Below are positions 9,923-19,285 of a stretch of DNA of 64,000 nucleotides, piece by piece. How positions within the stretch are numbered: the first letter of the stretch is position 1; each line of letters opens with the position of its first letter. The translations under genes and the position numbers were made by a program. Under the pieces are notes generated by a model, which was given only the letters and a program-made list of their open reading frames with translations, was not told where the DNA came from and did not search any database. The DNA is from Rhizobium sp. Pop5 (lineage in GTDB: Bacteria; Pseudomonadota; Alphaproteobacteria; Rhizobiales; Rhizobiaceae): contig NZ_CP099399.1 in assembly GCF_024721175.1 (NCBI RefSeq), positions 1,426,001 to 1,490,000 of the forward strand. The letters run 5' to 3'.

Positions 9923-9948
9923 ACTAACGCGCTTTAATAGACTCACAA

Positions 9949-11574
9949 ATGGTTGCGTTCTCAGTGGGTCGAGTCATGTGTTTCAGTCTTTCGCCGAAGT
10001 TCGGAAAATCGGCCGGTAATCTTCTGATTGTTGGCCTGCTGGCGAGTGCCGCAACGGGCTGCAGTTCCGATGTGACGCGGTTTGGTGGCTTGTTTGCCTC
10101 CTCAGGGCAGGATCAGATCACCACAAGTTCCATTCCGCGCAGGGGCGGTCCCCAGGGCGATCCGGTTCCGCGTGCCGATCTCGGTGGCTCTGCTGTGGCG
10201 AGCCAGTCCGGTTACGGCGGCGGCAACGATGCGATGGGGCAGTCCTATCCGTCGCGTCCGAGCTATGATCCGATCCGCACTTCGAATTCGAGTGCACGGA
10301 TGGCTTCCGCGCCGGTTTCGGTGCAGCGTTCCGAGCTTGCTGCGCCGACGGCCGTGGCGCCCTCCCGCCAGCGGGAAAGAGAAGTCGCGCTTGCGCAGCC
10401 TTTCCCCTCGGCAACCCAGGCTGAAAAGCCCCGGCTGGTAGCGCCGTCTGCGCCGAAGGTGACGCCCGATCAGATGACGACGGGCGCAACGCCCAAGGTT
10501 TCCGGCTGGTCGGCGACCAACGCACCTTCCGTCACGTTGCGTCCAGGTGAAAGTGTTGCGATCCTCTCCAGACGCTTCGGTGTTCCGGAAAATGAGATCC
10601 TGCGCGTCAACAACCTGAAGACGGCATCTGCCGCCAAGCCCGGCCAGGCGATCCTCATCCCGACCTTCAACGGCGGCAATGCCGCCAAGGCGGCATCCCA
10701 GACGGCGGACCTCTCCAAGCCCGGCAAGATGCCTGAACCGGCCAAGGCGCCGGAGCAGAACGTCGCTGTCGTTCCCGGGGCAAATTCCGCCCGCGACAAG
10801 ACGATGGCGAGCGCCGATTCCACCGGCAAATTTCCTGCCGGCGCCGGCAAGGATCCGAAGGCGCCTGCCGGCTCCTATGTCGTCAAGCAGGGGGATTCGC
10901 TCGCAAAGATCGCCAAGGCGACCGGTTCGGATATCGACGATCTCAAGGCTGCCAATAATCTTTCTGCCAATTCGCTGCGTGTTGGTCAGGCCTTGAAGAT
11001 TCCGGCCGGCGGCGCCGATACGATCAAGACCGCTTCGATCGCGACCCAGAAGGTCGATCCGACGCCGGCACAGGCGGCGCCTGCTCAGCAGACGGCCTCC
11101 GTTCAGCCTGGGCCGTACAAGGCGCCGACCGCCACCCAGACGGTCGATGATGTCGAGAAGAAGTCTGACGTCAGCTCCGCTGCACCGGAATCGACCGGTA
11201 TCGGCAAGTATCGCTGGCCGGTCCGCGGCCAGGTGATTGCCGCCTACGGCGCCAACGTCAACGGCAGCCGCAATGACGGCATCGATATCTCCGTCCCGCA
11301 GGGTACGCCGATCAAGGCGGCCGAAAACGGCGTCGTCATCTATGCCGGCAACGGCCTCAAGGAACTCGGCAACACGGTTCTCGTCCGCCATGACGACGGC
11401 ACGGTGACCGTCTACGGCAATGCCGATACGCTGAGCGTCACCCGTGGCCAGAAGATCCAGCGTGGCCAGACCGTCGCCGTCTCCGGCATGAGCGGTGACG
11501 TCAAGCAGCCGCAGGTCCATTTCGAGGTGCGCAAGGATGCGTCCCCGGTCAACCCGATGACTTTCCTGGAATAG
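9949..11574 (+). CDS. NlpD-like LysM/LytM-domain lipoprotein
   Basis: A 541-residue envelope protein. A hydrophobic segment ends at Cys38 (GLLASAATGC), a plausible lipobox. Two LysM glycan-binding domains lie near residues 190-237 and 306-352, and a LytM/M23 domain occupies about the last 120 residues. The LytM metal ligands are degenerate: the usual HxGxD is NDGID and the usual HLHFE is QVHFE. It is therefore probably not a peptidase but an amidase activator like enterobacterial NlpD/EnvC. It directly follows surE-pcm, as nlpD does in E. coli. The ATG at 9976 would give a shorter, more typical signal sequence. A strong terminator follows. Confidence 0.87.
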   Translation: MVAFSVGRVMCFSLSPKFGKSAGNLLIVGLLASAATGCSSDVTRFGGLFASSGQDQITTSSIPRRGGPQGDPVPRADLGGSAVASQSGYGGGNDAMGQSYPSRPSYDPIRTSNSSARMASAPVSVQRSELAAPTAVAPSRQREREVALAQPFPSATQAEKPRLVAPSAPKVTPDQMTTGATPKVSGWSATNAPSVTLRPGESVAILSRRFGVPENEILRVNNLKTASAAKPGQAILIPTFNGGNAAKAASQTADLSKPGKMPEPAKAPEQNVAVVPGANSARDKTMASADSTGKFPAGAGKDPKAPAGSYVVKQGDSLAKIAKATGSDIDDLKAANNLSANSLRVGQALKIPAGGADTIKTASIATQKVDPTPAQAAPAQQTASVQPGPYKAPTATQTVDDVEKKSDVSSAAPESTGIGKYRWPVRGQVIAAYGANVNGSRNDGIDISVPQGTPIKAAENGVVIYAGNGLKELGNTVLVRHDDGTVTVYGNADTLSVTRGQKIQRGQTVAVSGMSGDVKQPQVHFEVRKDASPVNPMTFLE

Positions 11575-11595
11575 GTAGAGTGTACCAGGAAGCGC

Positions 11596-11626
11596 AAAAG
11601 CCCGGCCACCAGCCGGGCTTTTGTCA
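11596..11626 (+). terminator. Rho-independent terminator after the nlpD-like gene
   Basis: A perfect 11-bp stem (AAAAGCCCGGC / GCCGGGCTTTT) with loop CACCA, 21 bp after the stop. The A-tract/T-tract symmetry means it could also work on the minus strand. Confidence 0.88.
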
Positions 11627-11632
11627 TTTGGG

Positions 11633-11716
11633 GCATATGGAATTTCGTCGCATATGGGTATCGCGGGCATTGGACATGGGCCGATGACGCATTCTGCCTG
11701 ACGTTCGGCGCATATG
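11633..11716. repeat. Three GCATATG copies upstream of the SerC-SerA fusion gene
   Basis: GCATATG occurs at 11633-11639, 11650-11656 and 11710-11716 in the 155-bp gap before the fusion gene. The first two are 17 bp apart. They contain the palindrome CATATG. The three copies may form an operator; no regulator is recognised. Confidence 0.3.
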
Positions 11717-11781
11717 ATGTCTACTTTCCCAAAAGTTCAATTCACTATGCCTAGACCCTCTTTAGAACGGATAGGCAGCCC

Positions 11782-14757
11782 ATGACGAATATCGCCAAGA
11801 TGCAGGAACAGCGGCTTGAAGCACTCCGACTGACGCGTTCGGGTGCGCCTGAATTGCCGTCCAACCCCTTTTTCGGCGTCGGCCCGATCACGGATGCGAC
11901 CACTGACGAAGTGGATAGCCGGCTGCGGCGCTTGGCCTTCGATGCTTGGATCGAAAAGACCTATCGCAAGTTCGACGACAAGGGCAATGATATCGGCGGC
12001 TTCACAACCGCCGAGATTTCCCGCAGCATGCACCGCGGCTACCCGGCGGATAAAATCCTGACCGACATGATGCGGGCGATCCACACCTACTTCCATTTCC
12101 CGAAGACGAACCGCATGGCGGTGGGGCTTGGCGGCGGTCACAGCGGCTACACCGTCTGCGTCCAGCATCTGATGAACGCCAACGACGCCAACCAGCGCGT
12201 CTACGTCGATACGCCGCGCCCGGAAAGCGATCCGTCCCGCTCGGCCGGTTTCTTCCGTCAGTCCTGGGCCACGCAGCTGATCGAGATGCAGCGTTTCGCC
12301 GAAAAAGGCTGCGAAAGCCGTATCCATTTTGCTGCCTCCGAAGGTGTGATCCCAACGGCCGCTGAGCTCTCCGACCTCGGCGTGTCGATCTTCGTCGGCG
12401 TCGGCCACGAGACCACCGGCGCCAATGCTTATACGAGCCGCGAGATCCACGAGCTGCTGAACTGGATCGACCGCGACCCGGCAAACCACCATGCGGTATT
12501 CGACGCCACGTCGATGCTCGGCGCCATGCCCTGGGAACCGGAGCTGGTCGATGCGGTGATGGCAAAATGCTGCCTGTTCATGCCGTTCCAGAAGGCGATC
12601 GGCGGGATCTCGGGATATTTCGTCGCCTCCTTCACCCCGTATTCCCTGGCGCTTGTCGAGAGGAACCAGCAGGATCCTGCCTGGGCGATCCCGCGCCAGC
12701 TGAAGATCGCGCCGCCGATCGATGCGCGCCAACCGCTGTCAGCCAAGCGCTCCGTGGATGCCGGGCCGTTCTACGATGCCGGGGAAGACCGCATGCTCGG
12801 CGGCGTCATCAACACCTACAGCGCGCTCGCTTTTGCCGAAACGACGTTCGGCCTCCTGCAGTCTGAGGCGCGGGTCGGCTCGGTTGTCGAGCTCAACCGG
12901 CGCTCCGCCGCCAATCGGGCGGTGATCGACGAGTGGGTGAAATCGCATCCGCTGCTGTCGCTGACCGTTACCGATGCCGAGCGGCGCGGTGCTGCGGTGA
13001 CGCTGCTGAAGGTCGAGGATGCCGGCATCATCGATCCCGCCGTCCATGCCCGCATTATCGCCCGCTCGAAGCAGTTGCTCGGCTACGAGGGTATCACCCA
13101 TCCGAACGGCGAATTTGAGCCGGGTCTCGACGCGGCGCGCTACGTCAATGCATTCCCGGGAACGCCCGGCGACTACCGTGCTTGGGTCGGTGGCATCCGC
13201 GAGCCGGCAGATGTCACAGCCCTCTTGGAAAACCTGCAATATGCCTATCTGCGCGCCAAGATAGTCGTTCTCGAAGAGGAACTGGCGAAAGAGGGCGTCA
13301 CGTTTGACGCACCCGTCAGCGCCGGTACAGCGGTCCGCAAGGACGATCCGCAACGCGCCTACAAGGTGCTGATCGCCGATCTGGTCGGCCTGCGCCTCGG
13401 CGCGGACGGCAAGCCTGACCACAGCGAAATCCGCGCCTATGTCGAGGAAAAGGGCGGTGTCTTCCATGTCGGCCCGATCGGCGACGGCTCGGCGCTGGAG
13501 GAGGGTCGCATCCATTTCTTCTATCAACCCGATCTCAGCACCGAGGCGGAAATCCTGCCGCAGACGGACAAGGGCCAGTATGACGCCTTGATCGCGGCGG
13601 CGACCTTCATCCCGAAGGCTTCCGTCTTCCCGCTCGGCGGCGTGCGCATCGGCGCGGGGACCGGCAACATGGGCTCTGCGTCCTGGGGCGGAGGCAACGG
13701 TGAGGGCGGTGAGGCGCCGCTGATGAATACCCCCGGCATCAACAGCCGGGCAACCGCCCAGATGGCTGTGAAGGCGATCCTCAAGGTCGTTCCCGATCTG
13801 CCGGTCGACAGGCTGCATCAGATGGTTGCCAGTGGCGATTTCGATACCGGGCGCCAGCTCAAGGATTTCCCGACCGCCAAGCTGGAGGGCCGGAAAATCG
13901 CTATCCTCGGCTACGGCAATATCGGCCGCGAAGTCGCCAAGCTCGCCAAGGCCTTCGGCATGAACGTGGCAATCTACGCCCGCCAGCATCACCAACGCTG
14001 GATCGAGGCGGAAGGCTTCGGTTATGCCGCAAACCCCGTCGAAGCGGCGACCGGCGCCGATGTGCTCTCCGTCCATATCGGTCTCGGCCGCCTGGATGCT
14101 TCAACCGGTGTTTACTCCAATGCCGGAGTCGTCGACGGCAAAGTCCTCGAGGCGATGAACGACGGTGCGGTGCTGGTCAATTACGACCGGGGCGAGGTCA
14201 TTGATGCTGCGGCGCTCGATCGAGCACTGGCATCAGGCAAGATCGCCCATGCGGCGATCGACGCCGACCTCTTCAAGGATGCCGTGACGGGCAGGCTCAG
14301 CGGACCGATGCTGCCTTATCTGCCGCTTGAAGAGCGCCACAAAGGCAAGCTGGAACTGCTGCCGCACGCCGCCGCCGATACTGATCATCCCTCGCGGGTC
14401 ACCGGCGCCAAGCAGGCGGTCGACCAGATCTTCGACGTCATCCGCTTCAAGTCGGTCACCAATCTCAAGGGCGACCTGCCCGAAGCTTACGTCTCGGCGG
14501 GCGGCCGCACGCCGGCCGGAATCGGCAAGGTGACGAAGCGGGCAGTTGGCGAGATCGTCGACAAGTCGGAACTGCTCGATGAGTTGCGGCGGACGTCGGA
14601 AAAGGTCGCGGCCATCGTCGGTGCGCTCTCCGCCGTCTCCGACCCGAACCATCGCGACCGGATCGTCGACCGTTACACCGGTCTGCTGGTCGAAAGCGCC
14701 GGCCGGCAGCGAGTACTTCTCGAGCGGCTCGCTCTCTACGGACCAGCGGGAGAGTAA
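11782..14757 (+). CDS. Fusion of a SerC-like aminotransferase and a SerA-like 2-hydroxyacid dehydrogenase
   Basis: A 991-residue protein with two complete enzymatic halves. Residues 1-490 or so resemble phosphoserine aminotransferase: GHETTG, VFDATSML (PLP-binding Asp) and FQKAIGG with candidate Schiff-base Lys271, comparable to AQKNIG in E. coli SerC. Residues 520-900 are a D-2-hydroxyacid dehydrogenase: MNTPGINSRATAQ, the NAD fold G710-Y-G712-N-I-G715, NYDRGEVID with catalytic Arg803, and LLPHAAADT with the catalytic His. The position equivalent to E. coli SerA Glu269 is Lys832, beside Asp833, so the acid in the dyad is uncertain. SerA and SerC catalyse the first two steps of serine synthesis. 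Whether this fusion makes serine or acts on another substrate is not known from sequence. It has its own promoter region and terminator. Confidence 0.85.
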   Translation: MTNIAKMQEQRLEALRLTRSGAPELPSNPFFGVGPITDATTDEVDSRLRRLAFDAWIEKTYRKFDDKGNDIGGFTTAEISRSMHRGYPADKILTDMMRAIHTYFHFPKTNRMAVGLGGGHSGYTVCVQHLMNANDANQRVYVDTPRPESDPSRSAGFFRQSWATQLIEMQRFAEKGCESRIHFAASEGVIPTAAELSDLGVSIFVGVGHETTGANAYTSREIHELLNWIDRDPANHHAVFDATSMLGAMPWEPELVDAVMAKCCLFMPFQKAIGGISGYFVASFTPYSLALVERNQQDPAWAIPRQLKIAPPIDARQPLSAKRSVDAGPFYDAGEDRMLGGVINTYSALAFAETTFGLLQSEARVGSVVELNRRSAANRAVIDEWVKSHPLLSLTVTDAERRGAAVTLLKVEDAGIIDPAVHARIIARSKQLLGYEGITHPNGEFEPGLDAARYVNAFPGTPGDYRAWVGGIREPADVTALLENLQYAYLRAKIVVLEEELAKEGVTFDAPVSAGTAVRKDDPQRAYKVLIADLVGLRLGADGKPDHSEIRAYVEEKGGVFHVGPIGDGSALEEGRIHFFYQPDLSTEAEILPQTDKGQYDALIAAATFIPKASVFPLGGVRIGAGTGNMGSASWGGGNGEGGEAPLMNTPGINSRATAQMAVKAILKVVPDLPVDRLHQMVASGDFDTGRQLKDFPTAKLEGRKIAILGYGNIGREVAKLAKAFGMNVAIYARQHHQRWIEAEGFGYAANPVEAATGADVLSVHIGLGRLDASTGVYSNAGVVDGKVLEAMNDGAVLVNYDRGEVIDAAALDRALASGKIAHAAIDADLFKDAVTGRLSGPMLPYLPLEERHKGKLELLPHAAADTDHPSRVTGAKQAVDQIFDVIRFKSVTNLKGDLPEAYVSAGGRTPAGIGKVTKRAVGEIVDKSELLDELRRTSEKVAAIVGALSAVSDPNHRDRIVDRYTGLLVESAGRQRVLLERLALYGPAGE

Positions 14758-14839
14758 CCCTTGATGGCGTCGGGCGAGCGCTGATCGTCCGAGCCTACGG
14801 GTACTGCTTGCAACTGCCCGAGGCCTTGAGCCTGGCGGA

Positions 14840-14879
14840 AGCGCGTCGCACCGAACTTGGTTCGGGCGACGCGCTTTTT
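14840..14879 (+). terminator. Rho-independent terminator after the SerC-SerA fusion gene
   Basis: A long compound stem: GCGCGTCGC (14841-14849) pairs with GCGACGCGC (14866-14874), and inside it CCGAAC pairs with GTTCGG around loop TTG. TTTTT follows at 14875-14879. It ends just before the stop of the convergent DUF815 gene. Confidence 0.88.
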
Positions 14880-14883
14880 CAGT

Positions 14884-15756
14884 TCAGGCCCTGTCGATGT
14901 GAACGCGCATGCGTCCGGCCAGATCCTGGATATACTGCCAGGCGACGCGGCCGGAGCGCGCGCCGCGTGTCGTTGCCCATTCCAGCGCCTCGGCATGCAT
15001 CTTGTCGCGTTCGAGCCCGAGCTTGAAGTGCTCGGCATAGCCGTCGATCATGCCGAGATAGTCCTCCTGGCTGCATTTGTGGAAGCCGAGCCAGAGGCCA
15101 AAACGGTCGGAAAGCGAAACCTTCTCTTCGACGGCCTCCGACGGATTGATCGCCGTCGATTGCTCGTTTTCCATCATGTGGCGCGGCAGCAGATGCCGCC
15201 GGTTCGATGTGGCGTAGAAGAGCACATTGTCCGGCCGGCCCTCGACGCCGCCGTCGAGGGCCGCCTTCAACGACTTGTAGGCGGTGTCGTCGTGATCGAA
15301 GGAGAGGTCGTCGCAGAAGGCGATCACGCGGTAAGGCGTGTCCTTCAGGAGGTCGAGCAGAATGGGCAGGCTCGCGATATCCTCGCGATGGACCTCGACC
15401 AATTTCAACGCGGCGCCGCTTTCGCGCCTGACGTCTTCGTGCACGGCCTTAACAAGCGAGGATTTGCCCATGCCGCGTGCGCCCCAAAGCAACACGTTGT
15501 TGGCGGGATAACCTTCAGCAAAACGCACGGTATTCTCATGCAGGATGTCGCGCACGTGATCGACGCCGCGGATGAGCTTCAGCGCCACCCGGTTCGGCTT
15601 CTTCACAGGCTGCAGGTGCTGGCGCAAAGGCGCCCAGACGAAGCAGTCGGCGAGGTCCCAGTCGTTTACGACAGGCGCTGGTCCGGCAAGACGCTCGACG
15701 GCGTCAGCGAGCCGTTTCAGTTCGGCAAGAAGGGCGGTGTTGATTTCCTCGGTCAT
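14884..15756 (-). CDS. DUF815-family AAA ATPase
   Basis: A 290-residue P-loop ATPase. The Walker A motif is GARGMGKSSLVKA and a Walker-B-like stretch is YRVIAFCDDLSFD; an arginine-bearing FYATSNRRHLLPRHM follows. These match the DUF815 family, common in proteobacteria and of unknown function. The start at 15756 (MTEEINTALLAEL) is chosen because AGGAGG lies 5 bases upstream; the frame extends 16 codons further without a better start. It is divergent from yajC, with about 200 bp between them. Confidence 0.85.
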   Translation of the reverse strand: MTEEINTALLAELKRLADAVERLAGPAPVVNDWDLADCFVWAPLRQHLQPVKKPNRVALKLIRGVDHVRDILHENTVRFAEGYPANNVLLWGARGMGKSSLVKAVHEDVRRESGAALKLVEVHREDIASLPILLDLLKDTPYRVIAFCDDLSFDHDDTAYKSLKAALDGGVEGRPDNVLFYATSNRRHLLPRHMMENEQSTAINPSEAVEEKVSLSDRFGLWLGFHKCSQEDYLGMIDGYAEHFKLGLERDKMHAEALEWATTRGARSGRVAWQYIQDLAGRMRVHIDRA

Positions 15757-15962
15757 CGGGGCCTCCTGAATTCTCGCTGCGGCAATCGGGCTTTGATCTT
15801 TCAATGCCGCCTACCATGGCGTTTTCCCGGCGGAAAGGTTATGAGGCAGCGGAATCGGTACTGTTCCCGGCTGTTTCTGTTGCATTCATCGAAGCGGCAA
15901 CTATAGTCCGGCAACCTGAAAAGACAGGCGGAGTTCCGCCGCAGAAGCCTGAGGAGTTTAGC

Positions 15963-16310
15963 ATGTTCATCACCCCGGCATTCGCCCAGAGTGCGACCGA
16001 TACCGCGACCGGATTCGGCGGCTCCGGCTTCGAAATGATCATCCTGTTCGTGCCGCTGATGGTCGTCTGGTACTTCCTGCTGATCCGTCCGCAGCGTGCG
16101 CAGGCCAAGAAGCGCGAGGAAACCCTGAAGGCGATCCGCCGCGGCGATCAGGTCGTAACCGGCGGCGGTCTCGTCGGAAAGGTTACCAAGGTCGTCGACG
16201 ACAAGGAAGTCGAAGTCGAGATCGCTGAAGGCGTTCGTGTGCGCATCGTCCGCAGCGGCATTTCGGAGGTTCGTGTCAAGGGTGAACCGGTCAAGGCCGA
16301 CGCTGCATAA
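15963..16310 (+). CDS. yajC: Preprotein translocase accessory subunit YajC
   Basis: A 115-residue membrane protein with one N-terminal helix (MIILFVPLMVVWYFLLIRPQ) followed by a cytoplasmic basic/acidic domain with GDQVVTGGGLVGKV, the family signature. YajC associates with SecDF at the Sec translocon. The ATG at 15963 follows GAGGAG by 7 bases. secDF begins 43 bp downstream, the usual arrangement. Confidence 0.96.
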   Translation: MFITPAFAQSATDTATGFGGSGFEMIILFVPLMVVWYFLLIRPQRAQAKKREETLKAIRRGDQVVTGGGLVGKVTKVVDDKEVEVEIAEGVRVRIVRSGISEVRVKGEPVKADAA

Positions 16311-16353
16311 CAAACGATAACGGCAACCGCCGGATCGGAAGATCGTCGAGAGA

Positions 16354-18894
16354 ATGTTGCATTTTTCCCGCTGGAAAACACTTCTGATTTGGCTGGTCGC
16401 CTTTGCGGCCATCATCATCGCTGCGCCGAATCTGCTGACCGAGGCGCAGCGCTCCTCCCTTCCAGGCTGGCTGCGGCATGACCGCTTGACCCTCGGTCTC
16501 GATCTGCAGGGTGGCTCGCATATCGTCCTGAAGGTCGAGCGCTCCGATATCGTCAAGGATCGCCTGGAAGAGGTGGTCGCAAATGTGCGCAACGCTCTGC
16601 GTGGCGCAGGCATCCGTTATACCGGGTTGACCGGCAACGGCCAAACGGTCACAGTGCGGATCACCGATCCGGCAGAGACGCAGAAAGCAGTCGATCTCCT
16701 GAAGCTTTTGACGGCGGCGGGCGGACGGTCGGTACCCGATGTCGCCTTGCAGCAGGGCGGGGAGGGGCAGCTCTCGCTGCAGATTTCCGATGCCGGCATT
16801 ACGACCGATGTTGCCTCGGCCCGCAGCCGCTCGCTCGATATCGTCAGCCGTCGCATCGCGGGATTCGGCTACGACAATTTCCTTGTTCGCCCCGATGGCG
16901 CCGACCGGATCGTCGTGCAGGTGCTGGGATCGGTCGACGCGGAGCGGCTGAAGAACCTCTTGAACCAGCCGGCCAAGCTTTCCTTTCATTTGATCGATGA
17001 AAGCATGTCGGGTCAGGAGGCGCTGAACGGCCGCTGGCCGGTGACGTCAGAGGTCCTCTATTCGCTGGATGATCCGCCGGTTCCCTATCTCGTCGACCGC
17101 ACCGCCTTCGCCAACGGCGGCAACATGGTCGATATCCAGCCGGTCGTCGATCCGCAGACGCAGGATACCTCGATTGCCTATCGTCTCGATACGGAAGGCA
17201 AAGCGCGGCTGGCTGAGGTGACAGGGCAGAATATCGGCAAACACCTGGCCATCGTCTTCGACGATCAGGTGATGTCGGCGCCGGTCATCGATGCGGCGAT
17301 CACAAGCGGCGAGGGCAGTATTTCTGCGAATTTCTCCGAGGATGGCGTTCGCGATCTGGCGGTGATGCTGCGGGCCGGCGCCTTGCCGGCGACGCTGACC
17401 AGTGTCGAGGAGCGTAGCGTCAGCCAGAGCTTTGGCGCCGAATCCATCTTTTCCGGGCTCGTTGCCAGCCTTGTCGCCGTTGTGCTGGTCGCCGCATTGA
17501 TGATTGCGCTCTATCGCATTCTTGGCATCATCGCGATCGTCTCGCTGTTCTTCAACCTGGTCCTCATCGTCGCGGCGCTCAGCCTTGCCGGCGCGACGCT
17601 CACCTTGCCGGGAATTGCCGGCATCGTGCTGATCGTCGGCATGGCGGTCGATTCCAACGTACTGATCTACGAGCGTATCCGCGAAGAGGAGAAAACCGCC
17701 CATTCCTTTGCGGAGGCCGTCGGTCGCGGCTTCTCTCGCGCGTTCGCAACGATCGTCGACGCCAATGTCACGATCTTCATCGCCGCCATCATCCTCTTTT
17801 TCCTCGGCAGCGAATCCATCCGCGGTTTCGCGGTGACGCTGGCGGTCGGCATCCTGACGACGGTCTTCACAGCTTTCACGCTGACACGCTCGATCGTCGC
17901 CGTGTGGCTGAACCGGCGCCATCCCCGGCATTTGCCGAAAAGCGTCCTGACGCATCTTTTCGAGCATGCCAATATTCGCTTCATGGGCATTCGGCGTTAC
18001 GTCTTTACGGTGTCGGCGGTTGTCTCGCTGATCGCCATGGCCGCCTTTGCCACCGTTGGCCTGCATCTCGGCATCGATTTCACCGGCGGCTCGCTCATCG
18101 AGGTGACGGCAAAGCAGGGCGATGCCGACATCGCCGATCTCAGCGCGCGCCTCAACGACCTCAATCTCGGCGAAGTCAGGGTCGAGCGCACGGGTGGGCC
18201 ATCGAATGCGCGCATCCGCATCGCTTCCCAGGGCGGCGGCGAGAATGCCGAGCAATCGGCTGCGACGCTGGTGCGCGGCGAGCTCGAGGCGGATTATGAT
18301 TTCCGCCGGGTCGAAGTCGTCGGCCCCTCCATTTCGGGCGAACTGACGCTGATGGCGACGCTCGGCGTGCTGGCCGCCCTTGCGGCGATCCTGATTTACA
18401 TCTGGGTCCGCTTCGAATGGCAGTTCGCGGTCGGCGCCATCATCGCCACGCTGCATGACGTCATCATTATGCTCGGTCTCTTTGTCCTCACCGGCATCGA
18501 GTTCAACCTGACGAGCATCGCCGCGGTGCTGACCATCGTCGGTTACTCTCTGAACGACACGGTCGTGGTCTATGACCGAATGCGCGAAAACCTCCAGCGA
18601 TACAGGAAAATGCCGCTGCCGATCCTGATCGATGCCTCGATCAACCAGACGCTGTCGCGCACCGTCCTGACGGCGGCGACGACGCTGCTCGCCTTGCTTG
18701 CGCTCTATCTCTTCGGGGGCGATGTCATTCGCTCCTTCACCTTCGCGATGCTCTTCGGCGTCGCTCTCGGTACTTTCTCTTCGATCTATATCGCCGCTCC
18801 CGTATTGATCGTCTTCAGGCTGCGGCCCGAGACTCCCGGCGGGGAAGAGAGCAACAAGACGGATGCTGGTGTAAGATCCGGCACGGTGGTTTGA
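16354..18894 (+). CDS. secDF: Protein-export membrane protein SecDF (fused)
   Basis: SecD and SecF are joined in one 846-residue polypeptide with about 12 membrane helices. The SecD half carries LGLDLQGGSHIVL after the first helix and the P1 periplasmic domain, then GMAVDSNVLIYERIREE. The SecF half restarts near residue 550 with LHLGIDFTGGSLIEV and ends with YSLNDTVVVYDRMREN. The complex uses proton flow to pull proteins through SecYEG. Fusion is found in several lineages including rhizobia. The NDUFAF3-like gene starts 4 bp after the stop. Confidence 0.96.
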   Translation: MLHFSRWKTLLIWLVAFAAIIIAAPNLLTEAQRSSLPGWLRHDRLTLGLDLQGGSHIVLKVERSDIVKDRLEEVVANVRNALRGAGIRYTGLTGNGQTVTVRITDPAETQKAVDLLKLLTAAGGRSVPDVALQQGGEGQLSLQISDAGITTDVASARSRSLDIVSRRIAGFGYDNFLVRPDGADRIVVQVLGSVDAERLKNLLNQPAKLSFHLIDESMSGQEALNGRWPVTSEVLYSLDDPPVPYLVDRTAFANGGNMVDIQPVVDPQTQDTSIAYRLDTEGKARLAEVTGQNIGKHLAIVFDDQVMSAPVIDAAITSGEGSISANFSEDGVRDLAVMLRAGALPATLTSVEERSVSQSFGAESIFSGLVASLVAVVLVAALMIALYRILGIIAIVSLFFNLVLIVAALSLAGATLTLPGIAGIVLIVGMAVDSNVLIYERIREEEKTAHSFAEAVGRGFSRAFATIVDANVTIFIAAIILFFLGSESIRGFAVTLAVGILTTVFTAFTLTRSIVAVWLNRRHPRHLPKSVLTHLFEHANIRFMGIRRYVFTVSAVVSLIAMAAFATVGLHLGIDFTGGSLIEVTAKQGDADIADLSARLNDLNLGEVRVERTGGPSNARIRIASQGGGENAEQSAATLVRGELEADYDFRRVEVVGPSISGELTLMATLGVLAALAAILIYIWVRFEWQFAVGAIIATLHDVIIMLGLFVLTGIEFNLTSIAAVLTIVGYSLNDTVVVYDRMRENLQRYRKMPLPILIDASINQTLSRTVLTAATTLLALLALYLFGGDVIRSFTFAMLFGVALGTFSSIYIAAPVLIVFRLRPETPGGEESNKTDAGVRSGTVV

Positions 18895-18898
18895 AAAT

Positions 18899-19285
18899 AT
18901 GGCAAAAGGCATAGAAATTCGCGCGGCGCATTTTCCCGGCCGCGCTCCGATCGATACCTATGGCAATGGCGGCTTCCGTTTTGCCGACATGTCGCATCGC
19001 GGCTCGATCCTTTGCTTGCCCTCCGGCATTTACGGCTGGGACATGGATATGTCGAAGCCGCTGTCGGTCGAAAATTTCCGCCGGGTGCTGGATGAAGCTG
19101 ATAATATCGAGGTTCTGCTCGTCGGCACCGGCACCGAGCTTCGCCGTTTGCCAGAGGAGTTGAAGCAGGCGCTGAAGGCGCGAGGCATCTCCTCCGATCC
19201 GATGAGCACGGGGGCTGCTATTCGCACCTTCAACATCATGCTCTCGGAGCAGCGCGCCGTCGCCGCGGCATTGATTGCGGTCTGA
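18899..19285 (+). CDS. Mth938-like domain protein, NDUFAF3 homologue
   Basis: A 128-residue soluble protein of the Mth938/DUF498 family. Characteristic segments are IDTYGNGGFRFADMSHRGSI, LPSGIYGW and LLVGTGTELRRLPEELKQAL followed by MSTGAAIRTFNIMLSEQR. Human NDUFAF3, a complex I assembly factor, belongs to this family, and its alphaproteobacterial relatives are known to lie next to secDF. It starts 4 bp after secDF and its stop overlaps the next gene by one base. A role in complex I assembly is inferred from homology. Confidence 0.88.
   Translation: MAKGIEIRAAHFPGRAPIDTYGNGGFRFADMSHRGSILCLPSGIYGWDMDMSKPLSVENFRRVLDEADNIEVLLVGTGTELRRLPEELKQALKARGISSDPMSTGAAIRTFNIMLSEQRAVAAALIAV

Noticed and set aside
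10102..11670. A 522-codon open frame antisense to the NlpD-like gene
   Set aside because: Arg/Gly/Leu-rich shadow composition; the plus strand has LysM and LytM domains.
12739..14076. A 445-codon minus-strand open frame in the SerC-SerA fusion gene
   Set aside because: Antisense to well-supported PLP and NAD-binding motifs.
17047..18912. A 621-codon open frame antisense to secDF
   Set aside because: It mirrors a high-GC gene; the antisense product is rich in Asp/Arg/His/Gln with no motif, while the plus strand has clear SecD and SecF signatures.
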